Shown one piece after another: positions 36,386 through 45,589 of a stretch of DNA of 64,000 bases. Positions within the stretch are counted from its first letter, which is position 1. The number at the start of each line of letters is the position of its first letter. Below the pieces are notes generated by a model. The model did no database searches. It worked only from the letters and a program-made list of their open reading frames with translations, and was not told the DNA's origin. This DNA is from Sphingomonas_L flavalba_A (GTDB taxonomy: Bacteria; Pseudomonadota; Alphaproteobacteria; Sphingomonadales; Sphingomonadaceae): positions 3,152,394 through 3,216,393 of the forward strand of contig NZ_CP180208.1 of assembly GCF_047553045.1 (NCBI RefSeq), in the 5' to 3' direction. The translations under genes were made by a program, and so were the position numbers.

Positions 36386-36541
36386 AATCAGATCGTAACG
36401 CTCACATTACCGGGGCCCGACCGAATGTCCTCGTCAGCTCCCCGGCCGCGCCCCGCCCCTTGCGACTCCCGTCATCAGGGTTCAGCAAGGGCGTGGAGGG
36501 GCAGCCTTGTGAGGGTTATTCCGCGCGAAGGGAGACGGCGC

Positions 36542-37297
36542 ATGACGGACAGGATCGATCGGGCACGGGCGTTCGCCGCCCTTCATGTCCCCGGCAAGCC
36601 GGTGATCCTGTTCAACGTCTGGGACGTCGGCAGCGCGCATGCCGTGGCGGAGGCCGGAGCACAGGCGCTGGCAACCGGCAGTTGGTCGGTCGGCGCCGCC
36701 TATGGCGCGACGGCGGCGGAAGCGGTGCCGATCGCCGACGCGCTCGCCAACGCCGCGCGGATCTGCGCGGCGACCCCATTGCCGGTGACGCTCGATTTCG
36801 AGGGCGGCTACGCGACCGACCCGGCGGCGCTCGCCGACAATTTCGGCCGGGCGATGGCAACCGGCATGGTCGGCATCAATTACGAAGATCAGGTGATCGG
36901 CGGCAGCGGCATTCACCCCGTCGTTCCGCACACCGCCCGGATCGCGGCGATGCGCGCGGTCGACGGCGATGCCTTCATCAATGCACGCACCGACATCTTC
37001 CTGAAGGCGCCGCCAGAGGCGCACGACGCCGCCGCACTTGACGCGGCGCTGGAACGCGCCCGCGCCTATGCCGATGCTGGCGCCAGCGGCTTCTTCGCGC
37101 CGGGTCTCCGCGACGAACGGCTGATCGCCCGGCTGTGCGCGACGGCGCCGCTGCCGGTCAACATCATGATCGCGCCCGGCGTGCCGGACGCCCGCCGCCT
37201 CGCCGAACTCGGCGTCGCCCGCGTCAGCCACGGGCCCGGCCCCTACCGGCTGGCGATGCAAGCCGTCACCGCTGCTGCCCGCAGCGCCCTCGGCTAA
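36542..37297 (+). CDS. Isocitrate lyase/PEP mutase superfamily protein
   Basis: The 251-residue protein starts at ATG 36542 (AAGGGAG site). It has the features of the ICL/PEP-mutase group: ILFNVWDVGSAHAVAEAGAQALATGSWS, VTLDFEGGYATDP with metal-binding Asp/Glu, GINYEDQV and FINARTDIF. The KKCGH-type active-site cysteine of true isocitrate lyase is absent, so it is not AceA, which is encoded at 59186. Carbon-carbon or carbon-phosphorus lyase activity on a 2-hydroxy or oxo acid is likely; the substrate is unknown. Confidence 0.85.
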   Translation: MTDRIDRARAFAALHVPGKPVILFNVWDVGSAHAVAEAGAQALATGSWSVGAAYGATAAEAVPIADALANAARICAATPLPVTLDFEGGYATDPAALADNFGRAMATGMVGINYEDQVIGGSGIHPVVPHTARIAAMRAVDGDAFINARTDIFLKAPPEAHDAAALDAALERARAYADAGASGFFAPGLRDERLIARLCATAPLPVNIMIAPGVPDARRLAELGVARVSHGPGPYRLAMQAVTAAARSALG

Positions 37298-37368
37298 TTT
37301 CGGAGGCGGCACCGCCATCCAGCGCCATTCCAACGACGCTACGCATCGCCGGAACCTTGGGCGCTTCC

Positions 37369-37435
37369 GCCCACGCCCCCACCCGGTCTCCCAACGACAG
37401 TATCCTGAAATGGGAGGCCGGGTGGGGGCGTGGGC
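37369..37435. repeat. Dispersed palindromic element, copy A
   Basis: An 18-bp perfect stem (37369-37386 with 37418-37435) encloses an inner CTCCCA/TGGGAG stem and the loop ACGACAGTATCCTGAAA. The second copy at 62196-62262 has nearly the same loop, while two stem pairs differ in a compensatory way. This copy lies between the ends of two convergent genes, where it could end transcription from both sides. Confidence 0.85.
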
Positions 37436-37471
37436 CGGTGCCGCACCTGATTCGGTACCGCCGATCTGCCG

Positions 37472-38704
37472 CTAATAACGGCTCAGCTCCACCGGTAGCT
37501 TGCGGTAGCCGTTGACGAAGCAGGCGGCGACGCGCACCGGTTCCGCCAGCACATTCACCCGCAACCTGCGCTTCGCCATCTCCTCCAGCAGGATCTGGAT
37601 CTGCATCTCGGCCAGCCTTGCGCCAACGCAGCGGTGGATGCCGTAGCCAAACGCCAGATGCCGCCGTGCGTTCGGCCGGTCGACGACCAGCGTGTCCGGG
37701 TCTTCGAACACGCTCTCGTCGCGGTTGGCCGAAATATACCACAGCGCCAGCTTGTCGCCGGCGCGGATCATCTGCCCGTCCAGCTCGGTGTCGGCGGTGG
37801 CGGTGCGGCGCATATGCGCCAGCGGTGTCTGCCAGCGAATGATTTCGCTGACCGTGTTTGAGATCAGGCCGGGGTCCGCCTCCAGCTTGGCGCGCTGATC
37901 GGGAAATTTGTCGAGGGCATACATCGCGCCGGTCATCGAATTGCGGGTGGTATCGTTGCCGCCGACGATCAGCAGGATCAGGTTGCCGATGAACTCGCCG
38001 TCGTCCATGTGGCTCATCGCCTCGGAATGGATCATCATCGAGATCAGGTCGGGCGCCGGCGGCTGGTTGATCCGCTCATCCCACAGTCGCTTGAAATAGC
38101 TGGCACATTCGAACAGATGGCCCAGCCGCTCCTGCCGGCTTTCGGCATTGTGGACCAGTTCGATGTCGCCCGCCCAATCGGACCAGAAGGTCAGCTTGCG
38201 CCGGTCCTTCCACGGGAAGGCGAACAGGATCGCCAGCATCTGGGTGGTCAGCTCTATCGATACCCGGTCGACCCAGTCGAACGGCTCGCCAACCGGCAGC
38301 CCGTCCAGAATCTCCTGCGTGCGGAGGCGGATGTCATCGGCCATGCCGGCAAGCGCGCTGGGCGCGAAGGCGGGGGCGATCGTCCGCCGCTGGGCGGTGT
38401 GCACCGGCCGGTCGCGGGCGATGAACATCGGCATCGCGTAGTCGTCGTCCAGCCGGTCGGCGAGGGTGATGCCGCCCAGTTCGGACGAGAACAGCTCCGG
38501 CAGCGATTCGACATGGACGATCGGCTTGTATCCCGACACCGACCAATAGGGGCCGAAGGCGGAATGCGCGCAGTAATAGACCGGCGCCTCGGCGCGCAGG
38601 CGGCGGAACGGTTCATGCCATTGGTGGTCGCGGTAGATTTCGGGGCGGCTGACGTCGAGCGGATCGCCCGCCGCCGCCGCTACATCCTCGGCAAGCGTCG
38701 CCAT
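37472..38704 (-). CDS. Cytochrome P450
   Basis: The 410-residue soluble P450 has the I-helix oxygen-activation motif GGNDTT (248-253), ExxR at Glu287-Arg290 and the haem loop FGYGIHRCVG with ligand Cys359. It resembles bacterial class I P450s that act on terpenoids, alkyl-aromatics or fatty acids. Such enzymes need a ferredoxin and a reductase, and neither is adjacent. ATG 38704 is preceded by GAGAGGG on the coding strand. The substrate cannot be predicted. Confidence 0.93.
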   Translation of the reverse strand: MATLAEDVAAAAGDPLDVSRPEIYRDHQWHEPFRRLRAEAPVYYCAHSAFGPYWSVSGYKPIVHVESLPELFSSELGGITLADRLDDDYAMPMFIARDRPVHTAQRRTIAPAFAPSALAGMADDIRLRTQEILDGLPVGEPFDWVDRVSIELTTQMLAILFAFPWKDRRKLTFWSDWAGDIELVHNAESRQERLGHLFECASYFKRLWDERINQPPAPDLISMMIHSEAMSHMDDGEFIGNLILLIVGGNDTTRNSMTGAMYALDKFPDQRAKLEADPGLISNTVSEIIRWQTPLAHMRRTATADTELDGQMIRAGDKLALWYISANRDESVFEDPDTLVVDRPNARRHLAFGYGIHRCVGARLAEMQIQILLEEMAKRRLRVNVLAEPVRVAACFVNGYRKLPVELSRY

Positions 38705-38778
38705 GGTTCAGGCCCTCTCCAGCCGGCCGCATCGTCGCGGCTCGTACCGATGGCAGAGTGCCACTGCTTACATGAATG

Positions 38779-39965
38779 TCAACGGCGCGCCGGTGCCGCC
38801 CCGCCCGATTTTAGCACACCGCGCCGGAACAGCCGCGCGGCGAGCATCACCGTCGCCGCTACCCACGCCATCTGCCAGGCGATCGCGGCAAGATGCGGCA
38901 GCACCGCCGGGCTGGTCGCCGCCCGCGCCGCCATCGCGAAGGGCGAGCTGAACGGGAAGATCGCGGCGAACAGGCCGACAGCGCTGTCCGGCCGCGCCGC
39001 GGCGGCGGAGGACAGGCCGAACATGCCGACCTGGAACAGGGTAATCGGCAGCGACAGCATCTGGATCTCGCGCATCGACCCGGCCTGCGCGCCGACGCCC
39101 AGGAACACCGCGCCCAGCAGCAGGAAGGCGAGGGTGAAATAGACAAGGAAGAGCAGCACGAACAGCGGCATGCCGATCGCCGGCGCGATCCGTTCGATCA
39201 GCACCGCATGGTCCGGCAGCAGCATCAGGCCCTGGCCGATCAGCATCGACCAGAAAGCGATGAACAGCAACGCGACGCCGAACATTCCGACCAGCTTGCC
39301 GAGAAACACCGATTCGAGCGGTACGGCGGCGGCAAGAATCTCGATCACCTTGTTGGTGCGCTCCTCCGCCAGCATGCCGACTGACTGGCCAGCAAGCAGC
39401 AGGGTCAGGAAAAAGATCAGGAATACCGCGCCGAATCCGGTCGATTGCCGGCTATCGTCGGCGGTCGAAGCCGCAGCGAGGGCAACCCGGTGCGGGGTGC
39501 TGTGTCGCGCCTCTCCCGCAAGTGCCCGTTCGGCGACTTCGCCCAGCCAGTTGGCGGCGCGCTCGCCATGGGGGCGGTAGAAGATTGTGGGGGCGTCGAG
39601 CGGGCCGGTGAGCGCCGCCACGGCGTGGCGCGCCGGGGCGTCCAGCAGTGCGCGCGCCTGCCCGGCGGGATCGGCGCCGGCCGTCTCGACGATCAGTTCC
39701 GGTGGTGCCTCGCCGGGGCGGAACACTCCGCGCAGCGCGGTGTCGGCGGCGGCGAAGGCGTGGCCCTCGCCCGCTGGCAGCACGGCGATGATTCGCGCCC
39801 GCTCCGCCCCGCCGTCGGCCAGTTGCGCCGCGCCGAGTCCGCCGATCGCGGCAAAGCCGACCATCAGCAGCGGCGCGAGCAGGAACACCAGAAAGGTCGG
39901 TGTGAAAACGATCGCGGTGAAATCGCGCCGGGCGATGACCAGCGTCTGGCGCAAAAACCGGCCGG

Positions 39966-39969
<4 letters not shown>
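38779..39969 (-). CDS. ABC-2 type permease (NatB-like)
   Basis: The 396-residue membrane protein has one N-terminal helix (TAIVFTPTFLVFLLAPLLMVGF), a large extracytoplasmic domain of about 140 residues, and five or more C-terminal helices beginning at FGAVFLIFFLTLLLAGQSVGM. EERTNKVIEILAAAV is the conserved cytoplasmic coupling segment of NatB/YhaP-type exporters. Its start overlaps the stop of the ATP-binding gene by four bases. The exported substrate is unknown. Confidence 0.9.
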
Positions 39970-40871
<902 letters not shown>

Positions 40872-40941
40872 CGTTGCGCGCCTTTCGTCCCCGGCATCGG
40901 CAGAGGATGGCAAGCCCGGCTTAACATCGCGTTGCCCGCCG

Positions 40942-41325
40942 TCACTTTCCCCCGGTCCGCCGGACGAGCGCGGCAACGCAGCTGGCGCGGTCGATATCCT
41001 GCCCGTCGGGCTGGCGGGCATCGATATAACGAACGACCGGCTCTGCCTGCGCGGCGGGCGGATAGAGATAGGCATCGAGCACGCAGATCGCGCTGGAAAA
41101 TTGCAGCTTGCGCGCGCTTGCCTCGTGCACATCCAGGTCGGGCTGACCGAACAGCGCGACCAGCGCCGGTGCCGGCTTGCCCATCACCCGCTCCAGTCCA
41201 ACCAGCCCGTAGGCGGGCGGGCGGACCGCCGGCGCGGTCTGCGGGCGCGGCACCACCGTCGTCGTCGCGCAACCGCCGGTCAGCAGCGCCGCCGCGATCG
41301 CTCCGCCCAGCCAGCCCTTCGTCAT
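40942..41325 (-). CDS. Small lipoprotein of unknown function
   Basis: The 127-residue precursor has a lipoprotein signal with lipobox LTGGC (Cys19), then a Pro-rich spacer and a domain of about 85 residues (YGLVGLERVMGKPAPALVALFGQPDLDVHE...). The pattern of a short repeat-like PALVALFGQPDLD followed by CVLDAYLYP resembles small envelope lipoproteins of the BamE/SmpA style, but I cannot assign it. Its ATG overlaps the stop of the EI24 gene, so the two are co-translated. Confidence 0.7.
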   Translation of the reverse strand: MTKGWLGGAIAAALLTGGCATTTVVPRPQTAPAVRPPAYGLVGLERVMGKPAPALVALFGQPDLDVHEASARKLQFSSAICVLDAYLYPPAAQAEPVVRYIDARQPDGQDIDRASCVAALVRRTGGK

Positions 41326-42005
41326 TGCCTACCCCCGTGAAAGCGGTGCGTGGCCAGCGCGGCGCCGATCGCCGGCGCCAGCAGGTTGACCACAGGAATC
41401 ACGAACAACAGCGTCGCGACAAGCCCGATCAGCGCGCGCGGGCCTCGCGTCGCCGCAAGCCAGCCTTTCATCGCCGTCGCCGGCACATGGCGCGCCGCGA
41501 CCATCTCGCCCAGGTCGCGGCCAAGCAGCGGCGCATTGACCGCGGTGAACAGCAGCGGCGCCAGCGGGGCGCCGACCGCGCTGACCAGCAGCAGCAGATA
41601 GAATGGCGCCGCGACCAGATTGGCGAGGATCGCCCGCGCTGCGGATCGCCCGCCCATCGCCAGTGCGCGGCGCAGCCGCACCGGTTGCGCCCGCGCCGCC
41701 TCCGCCGGGTAATGGCGCTGTTCGACGGCGGCGACGATCGTGTCGGCGAACAGGCCAATCACCGCGACCGCCACCGCGCGGAACAGCAGCCAGCCGGTCA
41801 GGATGGTCAGCAGCGTCGCCGCCGTCGCCGCGATCGCCCCGGCATGGCCGATGCCGGCATGGGTGAGCAGCATCCGCCCGCCCAGCCCGATCGCGACGCC
41901 GCTGGCGACGAACACCAGCAGGGTCAGCGCCAGCGAGCGGACGATGACGCCGACGATCGCCGGGTCGCCGAGCTGGCGCAGCGTCAGGATCAGCGCCCGG
42001 ATCAT
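41322..42005 (-). CDS. EI24-domain (CysZ-like) membrane protein
   Basis: The 227-residue protein has about six hydrophobic helices and the EI24 features RALAMGGRSAARAILANLVAAPFY, TAVNAPLLGRDLGEMVAARH and LLFVIPVVNLLAPAIGAALATHRFH. EI24/CysZ proteins are inner-membrane proteins, and E. coli CysZ takes up sulfate. Without sulfur genes nearby, the substrate here is unassigned. It is the first gene of a two-gene unit with the lipoprotein and is divergent from the PfkB kinase. Confidence 0.82.
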   Translation of the reverse strand: MIRALILTLRQLGDPAIVGVIVRSLALTLLVFVASGVAIGLGGRMLLTHAGIGHAGAIAATAATLLTILTGWLLFRAVAVAVIGLFADTIVAAVEQRHYPAEAARAQPVRLRRALAMGGRSAARAILANLVAAPFYLLLLVSAVGAPLAPLLFTAVNAPLLGRDLGEMVAARHVPATAMKGWLAATRGPRALIGLVATLLFVIPVVNLLAPAIGAALATHRFHGGRQ

Positions 42006-42102
42006 ACCGCACCCTGCGCGCCGTCGTTGTGTGCGGTCAAGTTGACGAATACGAAGCGCTCGCTATTCCGGCGCCCATTCAGCGGAACATGAAGGACAGG
42101 CA

Positions 42103-43101
42103 GTGGCTGCACCCCAATATGATGTCGTCGCCATCGGCAACGCGATCGTCGACGTCATCGCCAAGGCGGACGACGCGTTCATCATCGCCGAGAATCTGAA
42201 GAAGAACACGATGCAGCTGCTGTTCTCGATGGAGGCGGCCGAGGCGCTCTATGCGAAGATGGCGCCGGGGATCGAGGCGAGCGGCGGCTCGGCGGCCAAC
42301 ACCGTCGCCGGCCTCGCTGCGCTCGGCCACCGTTGCGGCTTCATCGGCCAGGTCGCCGACGACCAGCTCGGCGGCGTCTTCGCCCACGACATCCGCACCC
42401 TCGGCGTCACTTTCGACACGCCGATGCGCGACGGCGATCCGTCGACCGCGCGCTGCCTGATCCTGGTCACGCCGGACGGCCACCGGACGATGAACACCTA
42501 TCTCGGCGCGTCGCAGTTCCTGCCGGCCGAGGCGCTCGACCCGGCGCTGATCGCCAATGCCGCCATCCTCTACCTCGAAGGCTATCTGTGGGATCCGGAG
42601 GAACCGCGCCAGGCGATGCGCGCGGCGATCGATATCGCCCGCAAGGCCGGGCGGCGGGTGGCCTTCACCCTGTCCGACACCTTCTGCATCTCGCGCCACC
42701 GTGCCGATTTCCTGGCGCTGATCGCCAATGGCGACATCGACATCCTGTTCGCCAACGAGGCGGAGATCACCGCCCTCAACGAGACCGAGGATTTCGAGGC
42801 GGCGGTCGCCGTGACGGCGGCGCAGGTGCCGCTGCTCGTCGTCACCCGCAGCGAGCACGGCGCGATCGCCGTCGCCGGCGGAGAGCGCGTCGCCGTCCCG
42901 GCCGAGCCGGTGGCCGCGGTCGTCGACACCACCGGTGCCGGCGACCTGTTCGCCGCCGGCTTCCTCGCCGGGCAGGCGCGCGGCCTGTCGCTGGCGGACA
43001 GCCTGACGATGGGCGCGGTCGCGGCGGCGGAGATCATCTCCCACTACGGCGCGCGGCCGGAAGCGGACCTGAAAGCGCTGACCGCCGCCCGCCTTGGCTG
43101 A
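42103..43101 (+). CDS. PfkB-family sugar/nucleoside kinase (adenosine kinase-like)
   Basis: The 332-residue kinase starts at GTG 42103 behind GAAGGA. It carries the family signatures GGSAANTVAGLAALG near 61-75 and DTTGAGDLFAAGFLAG, with catalytic Asp281. The closest type is the bacterial adenosine kinase-like group found throughout alphaproteobacteria, with YDVVAIGNAIVDVIA at the start. It probably phosphorylates adenosine or a related nucleoside, or a sugar. The first is most likely but unproven. Confidence 0.85.
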   Translation: MAAPQYDVVAIGNAIVDVIAKADDAFIIAENLKKNTMQLLFSMEAAEALYAKMAPGIEASGGSAANTVAGLAALGHRCGFIGQVADDQLGGVFAHDIRTLGVTFDTPMRDGDPSTARCLILVTPDGHRTMNTYLGASQFLPAEALDPALIANAAILYLEGYLWDPEEPRQAMRAAIDIARKAGRRVAFTLSDTFCISRHRADFLALIANGDIDILFANEAEITALNETEDFEAAVAVTAAQVPLLVVTRSEHGAIAVAGGERVAVPAEPVAAVVDTTGAGDLFAAGFLAGQARGLSLADSLTMGAVAAAEIISHYGARPEADLKALTAARLG

Positions 43102-43109
43102 CCGGCCAC

Positions 43110-43155
43110 ACCGTCATTGCGAGCCGCGCAGCGGCGCGGCAATCGCGGAGTCGGC
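43110..43155. repeat. Hairpin-forming GTCATTGCGAG-type intergenic repeat
   Basis: ATTGC-GAG-CCGCGC and GCGCGG-CAAT form a stem after the PfkB kinase stop. The wording GTCATTGCGAGC...GGCAATCGCGG resembles a repeat I recognise from intergenic regions of many proteobacteria. It lies between two convergent genes. Only one copy is visible in the window. Confidence 0.45.
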
Positions 43156-43177
43156 AACGGCCCTAACGGGACGAACT

Positions 43178-44161
43178 CTAGCCGCGCGGCCGGTAATCGG
43201 ACCGCGCGATCAAATCGGCGCGGGCGGCGTGATACTCGCGCTCCAGCCGGTCGACCCGGTCGGCGACGCTCTCGACCTGGTCGACGGAACCGATGCCCTG
43301 GCCCGAACCCCAGATGTCGCGCCACGCCTTCTTGGCGCTGTTGCCGCCGGAACCGAAATCCATCGTCTTGTATTCGCCCTTCGGCAGATTGTCAGGGTCC
43401 AGCCCGGCCGCCTCGATCGACCCGCGCAGATAATTGCCGTGCACGCCGGTGAACAGGTCGGAATAGACGATGTCGGCGGCGTGGCCGGCGACGATGCCGT
43501 CCTTGTAGGCGGCGCTGGCGTTGGCCTCCGTCGTCGCGATGAAGGCGGAGCCGATATAGGCGAGGTCGGCGCCCGTCGCCTGCGCGGCCAGCACCGACCG
43601 GCCGTTGCCGATCGCGCCGGACAGCGCCACCGGCCCGTCGAACCAGCGCCGGATCTCAGACACCAGCGCGAAGGGAGAGATGACGCCGGCATGGCCGCCG
43701 GCCCCCGCTGCGACCGGGATCAGCCCGTCGGCGCCCTTCTCGATCGCCTTGCGGGCAAAGCGGTCGTTGATCACATCGTGCAGGGTGATGCCACCCCAGC
43801 CATGGACGGCATGGTTCAGATCCTCGCGTGCGCCGAGCGAGGTGATGACGATCGGCACCTGCCATTTGGCGCAGGTCGCCAGGTCGGCCTCCAGCCGGTC
43901 GTTCGACTTGTGGACGATCTGGTTGACCGCGAACGGCGCCGCCGGCGCATCCGGGTGGTCGCGGTTCCACGCCGCCAGCTCCTCGGTAATCCGGTGCAGC
44001 CATTCGTCGAGCAGCGCCTGCGGGCGGGCGTTCAGCGCGGGGAACGACCCAACGATTCCCGCCTTGCACTGGGCAATGACCAGTTCCGGGCCGGACACGA
44101 TGAACATCGGAGAGGCGATGACCGGCAGGCGCAGCCGGTCGAACAGCGGGGGAAGGCTCAT
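43178..44161 (-). CDS. Nitronate monooxygenase-like FMN oxidoreductase
   Basis: The 327-residue TIM-barrel protein shows the NMO/2-nitropropane dioxygenase pattern: LPVIASPMFIVSGPELVIAQC at the start, GADGLIPVAAGAGGHAG (catalytic-histidine region) near 175, and LSGAIGNGRSVLAAQATGADLAYIGSAF for FMN phosphate. These enzymes oxidise nitronates, and some members are NADH:quinone reductases, so the exact substrate is open. The first residues MSLPPLFDRLR lead directly into the barrel. It is separated by 116 bp from the Rrf2 gene. Confidence 0.88.
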   Translation of the reverse strand: MSLPPLFDRLRLPVIASPMFIVSGPELVIAQCKAGIVGSFPALNARPQALLDEWLHRITEELAAWNRDHPDAPAAPFAVNQIVHKSNDRLEADLATCAKWQVPIVITSLGAREDLNHAVHGWGGITLHDVINDRFARKAIEKGADGLIPVAAGAGGHAGVISPFALVSEIRRWFDGPVALSGAIGNGRSVLAAQATGADLAYIGSAFIATTEANASAAYKDGIVAGHAADIVYSDLFTGVHGNYLRGSIEAAGLDPDNLPKGEYKTMDFGSGGNSAKKAWRDIWGSGQGIGSVDQVESVADRVDRLEREYHAARADLIARSDYRPRG

Positions 44162-44277
44162 GCCCCATTCCTAACGCACGCGGCGGCGCTGTCCAGTTGT
44201 ACGCCGGGCCGGGCAGAGTGGGGCAGGGTGGCGATGGCGAAACGGTCCACCACCATCGGCCGCCGCCTCCCGGCGGC

Positions 44278-44703
44278 TTAGGCCGCCATCAACTCGCTGA
44301 TCGGGTCGGACAGGGTAATGCCGTCCAGCACGCTCGCCACTTCGTCGCGCACCCGCAGCATGACGAAATGGATGCGGCACTCTTCCTGGCTGACGCAGTT
44401 TTCGCACGGGGCATAGGCGCGGCGGCTGGCGCACGGCACCAACGCCAGCGAGCCACGGGTCAGCCGGACGACATGGCCGTAGCTGATCTCGTGCGGCGGC
44501 CGTGCCAGCCAATAGCCGCCATCCTTGCCGCGCTGGGTGTCGACCAGCCCCGCCCGGCTCATCTCGGACAGGATGACGGTCAGGAACTTGGCGGGGATGT
44601 TCTGCGTCTCGGCGATCGCGGTCAGTTGGACCGGCCCCTCGCCGTAACGGTCGGCGAGGTGGAGCAGCGCTCGAATTGCATACCGTGTCCGTTGAGAAAG
44701 CAT
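44278..44703 (-). CDS. Rrf2-family transcriptional regulator, probable Fe-S sensor
   Basis: The 141-residue protein from ATG 44703 has the Rrf2 winged helix (MLSQRTRYAIRALLHLADRYG, LTVILSEMSRAGLV, RGKDGGYWLAR). A cysteine cluster follows at Cys91, Cys100, Cys103 and Cys109, suited to bind an iron-sulfur cluster as in IscR, NsrR and RirA. The 91-109 spacing differs from IscR, so the signal (iron, nitric oxide or redox) cannot be told. It is divergent from the glycerate kinase-like gene, 64 bp away. Confidence 0.87.
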   Translation of the reverse strand: MLSQRTRYAIRALLHLADRYGEGPVQLTAIAETQNIPAKFLTVILSEMSRAGLVDTQRGKDGGYWLARPPHEISYGHVVRLTRGSLALVPCASRRAYAPCENCVSQEECRIHFVMLRVRDEVASVLDGITLSDPISELMAA

Positions 44704-44767
44704 GCCGTCCCATGACCGCGACGGGCCGGTTTTGCAAGCTCTGGCGCCGCGCCTATAGCTGAACGGG

Positions 44768-45589
44768 ATGGACCCGTTGCACGATGCGCACACCCCGGCC
44801 CATGCCGCTATCGACCGGGCCTTGTCCCGGCATCGTGGTGGCCCGCTGATCGTCGGTATCGCCGGCGCGCAGGGCAGCGGCAAATCGACCCTCGCCGCCC
44901 GGCTGGCAAGGACGTTCGGCGCCGGCGGATTGCGCGTCGCCACACTGTCGATCGACGACCTCTATTTGCCGCGCGCCGACCGCCTCGCCCTTGCCGCGAC
45001 CGAGCACCCGCTGTGGGCCACACGCGGTCCGCCTGGCACCCACGACATCGCCCTCGGCCATCGGCTGTTCGACGCGCTGGCCGGCACCGGCGCCGTCCGC
45101 CTGCCGCGCTTCGACAAGACGGCGGACGACCGGCTGCCGGTTTCTGCCTGGCCGGTGGTCGCGGCGCCGGTCGACCTGATTCTGTTCGAAGGCTGGCTGG
45201 TCGGCGCGCGGCCGCAGGACGCGGCGGCGCTGGCGGCGCCGGTCAACACGCTGGAACGGGACGAGGATGTGGACGGCCGCTGGCGTCGCCGCGCCAACGC
45301 CCTGCTCGCCACCCTCTACCAGCCGCTGTTCGCCCGGATCGCGGTGCAGATCCTGCTTGCCGCCCCCACCTTCGCTGTCGTCCACCGCTGGCGCGCGGAG
45401 CAGGAGGCGGCCCTGCCGCACCCGGCGATGGACGCCGCCGCGCTCGCCCGCTTCATTGCCCATTACGAACGGCTGACCCGCCACATCCTCGCCGAAATGC
45501 CGGTTCGCGCCGACTGTGTTATCGCTCTCGACGCCAACCGGCGGGTGGTCACGCCGCCGGGTCGGCCGTGTCATACCCCAGCCGCCTGA
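44768..45589 (+). CDS. D-glycerate 3-kinase-like P-loop kinase
   Basis: The 273-residue protein has Walker A GAQGSGKS (33-40), SIDDLYLPRADR, LPRFDKTADDRLP and LILFEGWLVGARP, the pattern of the glycerate 3-kinase/YggC group related to uridine kinases. It would make 3-phosphoglycerate from glycerate. The nearby aceA cluster is not adjacent, so no pathway is implied. The 3' end overlaps the convergent TPR-sulfotransferase gene by 41 bp. Confidence 0.82.
   Translation: MDPLHDAHTPAHAAIDRALSRHRGGPLIVGIAGAQGSGKSTLAARLARTFGAGGLRVATLSIDDLYLPRADRLALAATEHPLWATRGPPGTHDIALGHRLFDALAGTGAVRLPRFDKTADDRLPVSAWPVVAAPVDLILFEGWLVGARPQDAAALAAPVNTLERDEDVDGRWRRRANALLATLYQPLFARIAVQILLAAPTFAVVHRWRAEQEAALPHPAMDAAALARFIAHYERLTRHILAEMPVRADCVIALDANRRVVTPPGRPCHTPAA

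Noticed and set aside
36542..37297. Second isocitrate lyase
   Set aside because: The KKCGH active-site motif is absent and the protein is much shorter than AceA. It is a more distant ICL/PEP-mutase family member.
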